Source: Lunularia cruciata | Taxonomy: Eukaryota > Streptophyta > Marchantiopsida > Lunulariales > Lunulariaceae | Direction of reading: 5' to 3' | DNA length: 64,000 nt | Assembly: GCA_948567375.1 (NCBI GenBank) | Contig: OX419756.1 | Span: 3,787,001-3,851,000 of the forward strand | Shown: piece by piece, positions 25,598-34,374 of the stretch | How the letters are laid out: each line of letters begins with the position of its first letter | How positions within the stretch are numbered: position 1 is the stretch's first letter | Notes under the pieces: model-generated | Seen by the model: the letters and a program-made list of their open reading frames with translations, nothing else | Database searches by the model: none | What the model was told of the DNA's origin: nothing | Position numbers and translations under genes: made by a program

Positions 25598-26420
25598 TTC
25601 TTTCAGTAATTGCTGGAATTGCTTGATTGTATCCAATAGCGCCTGTACTAAAGAGAGAAAAGGGCAACCGTGTAGAACACACGAAGGATGGGAAGACCTC
25701 ATCGAACCATACGAGGGTGAGACAAAATAGTGAAAATGGAGTTAAGCCCCAATAGGTCAATATGAAATTTGCCCTCCGGCACCTAGTATATCCTAGTTAG
25801 ACAAGTGTCACGCTACAAAGAACTTAACATCCCAAAAGCATCACAGAATGTGATTGCTCTCCTATGGATTGCACCAACCATTGCACTTTGTAGAGTAATG
25901 AATACTTGCCATCTAAAATATGTTACAAGGTATGAGAATGTGAATGATATTCATGGCACCTAACATGATAAACTTTTGAGCAATCCTTGACAAATGTGTC
26001 CACCATAGTGTCCATCATTCCATACGATTCCAAGGTTAGAGGAACAAAGAAGTGATCTCACTACACATATACTCAGACACAACCATATGTATAACTTCTG
26101 CAATTGTAAGAGTTGCCAAAGTGTATCAAATAGAGCTTGGAGGTTCAAGCATGAACAGATGTTTCAGTCTTGCATGTGCTCAAGCTGCCCAACAACCCAA
26201 TCTATAAGTCATGCAATTGCGACAATAGCCCAAATGTATCAAATAAATAAATAAATAAATAAGAAAAGAAAGGGTGACCGTGTTGAAAACACGATGGATG
26301 GACCCCATCAAGCCCATACAAGGGTGAGACAAAACATGGAGAATGGAGCTAAGCCTTAATAGAGTAGATATGAGAAATCTGCACTATTGCACCTAATATA
26401 TTAAAGTTATATATATAGTT
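25446..26420. repeat. Tandemly duplicated LRR-plus-flank segment
   Basis: The segment at 25446-25800 (LRR text, microsatellite, then GGGCAACCGTGTAGAACACACG and a following 120 bp) recurs at 26190-26420 with the microsatellite replaced by AAATAAAT units and the later text GGGTGACCGTGTTGAAAACACG. The intervening stretch 25833-26115 recurs at 29725-29995. This shows serial duplication of the locus. Confidence 0.75.
25512..25595. repeat. (TA)n microsatellite inside the LRR array
   Basis: About 84 bp of perfect TA alternation, which produces long tyrosine-isoleucine runs in both strands' frames. The paralogous copy of the surrounding segment at about 26240 has an AAAT-type run in the same place. 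Confidence 0.97.
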
Positions 26421-26601
26421 CGGATCTACAAACAATGGTGTCATGTTGTGGTTTGTGTAGCACATGAAAAAGTAAACTAGTGTGGTTTATTTCCATAAAG
26501 ATGGAGTAGGTTGTATGACGGATCCCACAATTTAGCTATTGCAATGAGCTATTGCAATGTGACAATCTATGTACATGTATACGAGTGGCCAAATGGATTA
26601 T

Positions 26602-26973
26602 TGTAATACTCCGAGGACAAGAGAAGAGAGAAAAAACACAGATTATACACTCAAACATTTGATGCCCCAAAGGAGCACATTCTCTTTATTATATAGTCAA
26701 AGAGGATCTCCTCCAAGGAAGCCCCACCATAGGATTAGGCACACAGATAGGTGATGTGTCAGCAACCTCCACCCTTGGATTACCTACGTGGATGGGTGAC
26801 ATGTCTGGTTTAGGTCCTATCTGGTTGGTCAAACAAGCTTTGACCAGAGGGAATCTTTTAGGGAATCTTCTTGTAGGAATCTCAGAATCACGTGAGTAAG
26901 GTACAGTTGGAAAGCTCTCAACGAGACAAAGCAGGGGGGAGGGAAGGCCAATCTTTCCTATGTTGGGGGGGGG
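26602..26973 (-). mobile_element. Outer solo LTR copy E, first half
   Basis: A minus-oriented member of the TGTAATAC family. It begins TGTAATACTCCGAGGAC and runs to a poly-G tract at 26965-26973, where copy F begins. The second half resumes at 27715. The whole outer insertion is bounded by ATTAT (26597-26601) and ATTAT (27992-27996), a perfect 5-bp target duplication. Confidence 0.85.
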
Positions 26974-27714
26974 TGTAATACCAAGGGTTAGCCATATGAT
27001 CTAGATGTGAAATTTGGTTTGGTAACATCTAGAATGATATTATACATGATGGTCAAAATAGATCAGATAGAAGTATCACCAAAAGAGTACTTCTACTAAT
27101 AGGGCAAAAACTGAAATAGACTTGAGAACCTTAGAACCAATAGCTAGACATATGATTTAAAGGTAAGAATTGGTTTGGTAACATCTGGAAGGATGTTACA
27201 CATGATGGACTAAACAGATCAGAAAGAGATATCACCAAAAGGAGACTTCTACTAATAGAGTAGGAACCGAAATATGCTTGAAATCTTTGAAGGTAATTTC
27301 AGAGGCCTAAACGGATGAATTAGGCCTCAAAAATGTGTAGATCCCCCCTTCCCAATGGAAAAATGGCTGGTCTTTCCTCCTCCCTGCTTTGTCTTGTCGA
27401 GAGCTTTCCAACAGTACCTTACTCATGTGATTTTGAGATTCCTACAAGAAGATTCCCTAAAAGATTCCCTCCGGTCAAAGCTTGTTTGACCAACCAGATA
27501 GGACCTAGACCAGACAGTTCACCCATCCAAGTAAGTAATCCAAGGGTGGAGCTTGCTGACATGTCACCTATCTGTATCCCTAATCCTATGGTGGAGCTTC
27601 CCTGGAGGAGATCCTCTTTGTCTATATAATAAAGAGAAGGTGCTCGCTTGGGGCATTGAATGTTTGAGTGTGCAATTTGTGTTTTCTCTCTTCTCTTGTC
27701 CTCGGAGTATTACA
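26974..27714 (+). mobile_element. Nested solo LTR copy F
   Basis: The best-preserved copy, 741 bp, from TGTAATACC to GGAGTATTACA. It carries two diverged internal subrepeats, a C-rich tract near 27340, and a TATA-like TCTATATAATAAAGAG at about 27621 that may mark transcription start. It sits inside the poly-G tract of an inverted copy (E/G). Flanking pentamers GGGGG and AGGGA are not identical. Confidence 0.85.
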
Positions 27715-27991
27715 AGGGAAGGGGGAGGAAAGGGGAGGAATGGAAGGGGGGGAGGAGAAGGGGGGGGGGGGGGGTGGAACACGCCCATTTTTGAGGCCTA
27801 ATTCATCCATTTAGGCCTTCGAAATTGCCTTCAAAGATTTTAGGTATATTTTGATTTCTATTCTATTAGTAGAAGTCCCCTTTTGGTGATACTTCTATCT
27901 GATCTATTTTGACCATCATGTATAACATCATTCTAGATGTTACCAAACCAAATTTCACATCTAGATCATATGGCTAGCTCTTGGTATTACA
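27715..27991 (-). mobile_element. Outer solo LTR copy G, second half of E
   Basis: This is the continuation of copy E after the nested insertion. It starts in an expanded G-rich tract (up to 15 consecutive G at about 27761) and ends CTTGGTATTACA at 27991, next to the right-hand ATTAT target duplication. Together E and G give a ~650-bp LTR, matching the other copies in length. Confidence 0.85.
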
Positions 27992-27999
27992 ATTATGGT

Positions 28000-29720
28000 C
28001 TTGTCTTCTTTGAGTGCTCTTATGTATATAGGTGGTGGAGAGTTGAAAAGAATGTGTGTTTTAGTTGGAGGAGTCTTGAGTAGGAAGAGTACGTTGAGAG
28101 CAAGAGTTGTAGCAAAGCATAGATGCAGGGCTTCAAAGAGAGCAATTGAGTAGGAGATGTCTCATGCTCTTGATCTACCACTCCCAAATCCTTTTCTCAT
28201 CAGACTTTAAATTTTACACCACGATGACTTATGCGATTGGATGGTGACACATTTTGGGGCTATATTCATAGAGTCAATAATGGAAACCAGATCCTATTAT
28301 CCTATGAGCAAGTTTGAGACTTGACAATCTATGTGCTCTTGTAGTTGGAGAATGAATCAATTTTGCTCAAATCAAAGTGAAGAGGCTAAATGACAAAATT
28401 GCAAGAGATTGGATTCCAAGGAAAAAAGTTGAGAGTTTTTTGACAATTGAGTGAATTTGGGGAGGGAATTCAAAAACAAAGAATCACGGTTGGAGAGAGT
28501 AGCTAACAGACTATAATTTGGAGACTAGAATCAAGTGATTTGAGTCAATTCTTTGGAAGATATGATATATTGAATCAAGGGGGATAAGATTCATATCTAA
28601 GAGCACAAAATAGGTGATTTAGAGAGTTCCATGAGACATCTTCATGATCTATAAATTGGGTTGGAGAGTTGACACAGGGCTTGTACCATTGAGCTTAGGA
28701 ATTGATCCATATCTAGGATTTGGAGTTGGGTTAGAGTAATAAACTTTGTAGAGGTTTAGAAAATGGCACAAAAAAGTATTGTAAATTTTTTTTTTGACTT
28801 TGGATCCATGGAGGGTGAAAGTTTATACAACAAATTCTACTTAAAATACTATCGTAAGCTCAATAAAATATTTTTATCTTTTATCATGATTGAGTATCTA
28901 TTCTCTTATTTGTGTATCTATGATTGAGGATTTTAGATTTCTAGAGTGTTTTTGAGGATTAGATGCACCTTTGATCCAAGAATTTGGAGAAAGTTACCCA
29001 GAACCAGGAGCAAACCTTAAATTAGTGATTCCAAAATCAGAGTAAAAATTACAATAAACTAGCCAAGTTTTATAGCTTGTCAGGGGAGTTATAATGATCA
29101 GATTGTGATTTTTTACATATCATTAGAAATTTTATCTTATAGGCTTTTTGTTAAATCCTAGAACTCTAGAATACAAGTCACATAGAGAAATTTATACACA
29201 TGAGAGTTACATAGAATTTTCCTCTTCAATAAGACACAAGATTACTCCACTTGGAGTACAAATTGGTTGAAGTCTGAAGTACATATTGGAGGAAGCTTGG
29301 AGTACAGGTTGAAATCAGCTTGATGACAAAGCAAGAGGACTTTGAAACTCAATTTTGACAAAAAAACACGAAGTGTTGTTGCTATATTTATTGTTTGGAT
29401 CCTCTCTCTATTTGCATGCTTCTTTGTACGCCCAATTCGTTTGCACAAGTGTGCGGGCGTTGTGCTTAGGTTCTTTCCTTCTAGGAGTGTTGTGTATCTC
29501 TCTTTGGTTATGCTTGAAGTGATGACAAGTAGACCAGGAGTGCATGTTATGATGTCAAGTTGTGTTGCACATTACTACCCTATTCGATATCAAGAAAATC
29601 TAAACCTAGAGTGAAGGGTTCTATTGGTTGGGTTTATCTACAACCTTTGATTTATAGACTCCACAACTAGACACCCCATGTGTTCTCGGAGAGAGAAAAG
29701 CAAAGTATGACTACGAAACA
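28000..29720. other. Unassigned interval between LTRs and LRR array
   Basis: Moderately AT-rich DNA with no open frame that I can assign, no LTR-family copy and no clear LRR text. Purine-rich stretches at 28020-28760 might be eroded coding sequence, but no frame holds. A 90-codon plus-strand frame at 29342-29614 lacks supporting features. Confidence 0.4.
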
Positions 29721-29724
29721 TCTG

Positions 29725-31670
29725 AGAAGCATAACCAAATGTGATTGCTCTCCTATGGATTACACTAGCCACTACACTCCATAGAGCAATAAATATAGGC
29801 TATCTCAAATATGTTACAAAGGATGAGAGTGAGAGTGCAATTGTGACACACTTACATGATAAGTTTTTGTGCAATCTTTGACAAATGTGTATGCGAGGTC
29901 CATAGCTCCATATGAGTCCAAGGTTAGAAGTGATCTCACTATGCTTGTACTCAAGCACGACCATATGTATAACTTCTGCAATTGCCGAAATTGCCCGGGT
30001 GTATCAAATCTAACTAGGAGATTCAAGCCCGAACATATGTTCACTGCCATATATATAACTTCTGCAATTGCAGGAGTTGCCAAAGTGTATACGGTAAAGT
30101 ACACAAGTTCTCTCTCACATAGATCTCTAAGGATGCCAATTGTCGGAGTTGCCCGAGTGTACCAAGTAGGGCTTGCAAGTTTTGGCATGACTCCACTGCA
30201 TAAGCCCTAAAGTGGCTGGAGTTGCTAGAGTGTATCCAGTGAAGTCCACAAGTTACCGCACACATAGATCTCTAAGGACGCCAATTGCCGGAGTTGCCCG
30301 AGTGTACCAAGTAGGGCTTGCAAGTTTGGGCATCACTTCACTGCATAAACCCTAAAGTGGCTGGAGTTGCCCCAGTGTATACCGTAGAACTCGCAAGTTT
30401 GGGCACCCGCAGATCTTTAACATCCAAGGCCCTGGAGTTGTCCGATAATACCCGATAGAGCCCGCAGGGTCGGGCACTCGAGCCTCAAACATATATAATT
30501 GCTAGGGTTGCCCAGAATTCACAGATAGAACTTGCAAGTTAGGTCACTTGACTATCTTTAGTTTTTACAATTGCTGGAGTGGTCCGAGTCCATCTCTCCA
30601 TGTCCCCCCGCATTTGCAATTGTTGAATTTGCCACTTGCGACATGTTCGGGCTCAACGCATCCGGTAGAGCTGCAAGTTCGGGCACTACAGTATCCATAG
30701 CCACTGTCTAGAAACCACTTCAATTGCCGGAGTTGCTCGAATGTGTCCGGGTACAGCCTGCAGGATCGGTACGATTTTATCTACACCCGCTTCAATTGCT
30801 AGAGTTGCACGGAGTACAGCCTGAGCCAGCAGGATCGAGCACGACTCAATCTGCAAATTTTCCAATGCGGAATCTGGCACCACAATATCCATCGCTGAAA
30901 TTGCCAGAGCGTATAGGTTCGGGCACGACACTATCCGTAAACTATCTATATCCATACCATCCGTATCCATCGCACGAGTCGCCAGAGCTCCGGTAGAGCC
31001 TGGATTGTCGGGTACGATTCTGTCCGTGAGTCTTTCAATGGCTGGAGTTGTTCACGCATATCCGGTAGAGGTTCGGGCGTGATTGTATCCTATAAATACT
31101 CCGTTGGTTGGAGTTCTATGAGCGTATCCGGTATAGCTTGTAAGTTTGGGCACGCCTCTGTCAAGAAATCCTTCGTTGCTTGAATTGCCGGAGCGTAGCC
31201 GGTAGAGCTTGCGATTTCGGGCACGACCCTATCCACAAATGGTACAATTGCTGGAGTTGCCCCAAGGTATCCGGTGGAGTTTGCAGCGCCGGGCACGAAT
31301 GTATACGTAAACTCCAATTGCATAAGTTGCCCGAGCACATCCGGAAGAGCCTGCAGCTTCAGGCTCTTCCGGATAACTCATCGATTGCCGGAGTTGCCCA
31401 CGAGGATCTGGTAAAGCTTGTAACTTCGGGCACCACCATATCCATGAATCTTCCTATAGCTGGAGTTACCCGAGCATATCCGGTAGAGTCTGCAGGGTTG
31501 GGCACCGATCTATCCCTAAGTTCATTAGTTGTTGGAGTTGCCCGAGCGTCCTCCACAGAGCCACAAGTTCGGGCACCACCCTATCCGTAAATACACCAAT
31601 TACTGGAGTTGCGGAGCGTATCTCCACCTCAGATGCCTCCACCATAGACCATAATATAGTTTGCAAGAAC
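29725..31670 (-). pseudogene. Main LRR array of the HNL pseudogene
   Basis: About 25 leucine-rich repeat units follow one another on the minus strand with a period near 72 bp (24 residues). A typical unit reads CPNLQALPDTLGQLQQL. Landmarks such as GGAGTTGCCCGAG on the plus strand fall at about 31041, 31110, 31182, 31254, 31326, 31391, 31461, 31534 and 31605. Frame changes between neighbouring units prevent a continuous protein. A block of two units is duplicated at about 30116-30260 and 30261-30400. The array lies directly downstream of the NB-ARC exon and on its strand, so it is the LRR region of the same gene. Confidence 0.8.
30116..30405. repeat. 145-bp tandem duplication of two LRR units
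   Basis: Text beginning ACATAGATCTCTAAGGA at 30117 recurs at 30262 with only a few differences over about 140 bp. The length equals two 72-bp LRR units, so it is a whole-repeat duplication and probably arose by unequal exchange. Confidence 0.85.
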
Positions 31671-34370
31671 CAATTCAGAAGATCAATTCGTCTACCTCTA
31701 AATTGGTCTTCAGAGGTAGACGTCGATACCTTCTAACTCTCACTACTGTTTGGAGTGACTGGAAACAGAGTTATGAAGGGAGAAAACATGCTTCGGAGGG
31801 GACCTTCCACCGACACCTGGTGAGCATATCCAGACATAGTCGTTGTGCGTTGGGGCGTCCTTATTGCCATTAGTCTCCCATATCTCTTGCGATCCTCGTG
31901 CCGAGTGTCCAGAAAAGTTTCGTGTATTCGGGGTTGAAATGGTAAATTCCCGTTCTGCTTATTATCATATACAAGGGATCTTTCCATCAGCGTTTGCCAC
32001 CCCGACATGTCCGCTCCCGTGCACCGATAACCATGAGCACTGATTAAATTCATGAGTTTTCTTAGGGCGAAGTCATGTTTGCATGCAGACATGACTTCGC
32101 CATAAGAAAACTCATGAATTTCATGCCCAGTTGATTCCACACTTTCGACCTAAAGATAGTTGCGCAATCAAGGAACATCTCTTGTATTTGGGACTCAAGA
32201 CCATCGTACCTCAGCTTCAGTTTAGGGTTTAGGGTTCAGCCTGGCTCTTCCAAAACTCCTGCTTGCTTCTTATCTATGGCACTGAGTTCTGACAGGAGCT
32301 CCTCCCACTTATTCCGGTTCTGTGTGTCTTTCAGATATCTCCCTATCACCTCTAATGTGAGTGGCAATCCGCCACATCCAACCACGATATCTCTTGCGAC
32401 CTTTTTCAGATATCTAGGGGGTTCATTCATGTGCGGATGAAAGGCATGGGTTATAAGCAATTTTTTGGCGTCATCGAATCCCAGGTGTTGAACTTGGTGG
32501 ACAAAGATTTTGTCCCGATCATTCATCCTCTTGAGAAGTTGCTCATTACGAATTGTCACCATGAAACAACTTGTCTCTGGAACATTGCCCTGAGCTATCT
32601 CCTCGAGTGCCACCATCTGTTCGAATGTCTCGATGTCATCGAAGACCAACAGAAATCTCTTTCCCCTTACTTCACCCCACCTGCTCTTAACGTATTCACC
32701 TCCAGGACGTTGAAGCATGTTATCCCACGCTTCTTTCTTCAGCGCATCTTTTCCTCCTTCAGTAGACTTAATCACCTCCACGAAACTGACATATTGGAAT
32801 TCGGAATTAATCTTGTTGAATGCCAACTTGGCTAGCGTCGTCTTCCCGACTCCTCCCATGCCCGAGAATCCAATGAAGCGCTTCTTTTCCTCAATCTTTG
32901 CACAGATGGTGTTCAGAACATGATCTACTCCAGTAGATATCCTAGTAACTAGGAGTGGTGCTCTTGTTACCCTTGTAGGATCACGTGCCTGGAATAGTGA
33001 AAGATTCCATCAGCAATGTGTTATGATCTTGTCTGAGTGGTAAAAGCAGAAACTTGTTTGAGCACATATAAGACCCTAAATCACCAAGGAATGATCACCT
33101 TCATATGTGCCTTGACAAGACAAATTAGCCGTAGTAGGTGCTGGAACATTGTAGAGTTATCATCATCAGGCGTACAGATTGAGAAATGATCCTCCGCGAC
33201 AATGATGAAATTCTGGCCGATTCGTGCAGAAGCTTCCCGTACCAAGTTACCTCGAAACGGTCCCGTGGCCTGCACTGAGCAAAATACAATGTTATTCATA
33301 CTTTTGTAATGAACCAAATCCGGTGGAAGCAATTAACACTTCGAAAGTGCCCATTAGAGATATTAAACACTAGAAATGTTTTACAACAAGAGAAACCTAA
33401 CACATATATCCGTTACCTTAACAGAAGATTCAGATGGAACTGTTGTCTCAAGTGCATCTCCAACAGCAAAGATCTGCAAATTTCTAAAGCGTTCTTGCTT
33501 GCACAGCGTGTCGAATTCGGCATTTTGTCTTGCGGCATTTATGGTCAACTGCTCCATGTACGGCCACAACGGACTTCTATCCAGAACATGCTCTTTGATC
33601 TTCGCAAGATCCTCCATCCCAAGATGAGGAGTTCCAAGAAAATAAATTCCACCAAGACTTTTCAGGAATTCTTCCTGAGGACGCTCTGCTCAGAACCATT
33701 GACATTCTTGTCAGCAAGCAAACATAATTGTTTGATGATCAGACCGCCAAAACTATGGCCAACCAATACGATTGACCGTGGTCCAGTTCCTCCCTCTAAA
33801 ACATCTTGAATTGCCCAAAGAATCTCAGTCAACAAACTTTCTGCAATATTGGACGAATCCATCCTCCCTTCTCTAGCGGTTTTCTTTATGCTTGAATCAT
33901 AAGAGGCCAGAAGAACTCGAGCATTGGGAAGGAATTGTTTTGGCCAGATCTTCACAGGGTCATTTTTACAAGTCCATGTAGTCAAATGAACAAATGCATT
34001 TTGCTCAAACCGAAGTCCGTGGAAGAAAATAATGTCAATATCTGGGTCGTGTAATAACCGAATTCCATCGCTTAGCTGAAACAATATTCCAAATTTTTTT
34101 ACGGTTTATTGTGTATTCCAGAATGTAATTAATTCTTATCAAGTTGAAACAAACATGTCATCTTTCAAATTTACCCATAGCATTCTAAGCAAACCCTGCA
34201 GCAGATAGAAGTTTACTATTCATTTTCAGTAGAACATGAACAATCCACCGACACAAACTCACTAGATTGAACAACCGTTTGAGTTATTTGTAAGGCTGAA
34301 GTACGAGCAGTACCTTGCGGATGACTTGGTTCTCCAGTTGAAGACCAATCGATGAACTACTTGCTGCCAT
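31671..34370 (-). pseudogene. HNL-type resistance gene: alpha/beta-hydrolase, NB-ARC, start of LRR
   Basis: An intracellular immune-receptor-type gene in the hydrolase-NBS-LRR class known from liverworts. Exon 1 is 34370-34314 (MAASSSSIGLQLENQVIRK) and exon 2 is 34075-33417. Exon 2 holds an alpha/beta-hydrolase with IIFFHGL, then LVGHSFGG (nucleophile serine elbow), then FLGTPHLGMEDL. Exon 3 is 33269-33099. Exon 4 starts at 32988 and encodes GMGGVGKTT (P-loop), FLLVFDDIE (kinase 2) and GCGGLPLTLEVIG (GLPL). After it come LRYDGLESQIQEMFLDCA and a winged-helix-like GWQTLMERSLVYD. All intron boundaries are GT-AG. Breaks are a frameshift in exon 2 near 33700, an in-frame TGA at 32238-32236, and another frameshift near 32100 beside a hairpin. 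The gene is therefore probably dead, though a sequencing error at one site cannot be excluded. Confidence 0.85.
32046..32121. repeat. Near-perfect 32-bp inverted repeat with 12-bp loop
   Basis: Arms at 32046-32077 and 32090-32121 are reverse complements with 31 of 32 matches. The spacer TTTGCATGCAGA contains a smaller palindrome. It lies within the NB-ARC exon at the point where the protein frame shifts, so it may be a templated insertion at a repaired break. Confidence 0.95.
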
Positions 34371-34374
34371 CCTC

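Noticed and set aside
25321-25760. Long open frames with tyrosine-isoleucine runs
   Set aside because: They are translations of the TA microsatellite at 25512-25595 joined to LRR text in non-matching frames.
27553-27810. Proline-rich and glycine-rich frames on both strands
   Set aside because: They derive from the poly-G expansion inside an LTR copy, and no protein family fits.
32212-32240. The NB-ARC stop as part of a small intron
   Set aside because: No GT-AG pair of workable size surrounds it, and the frame is the same on both sides.
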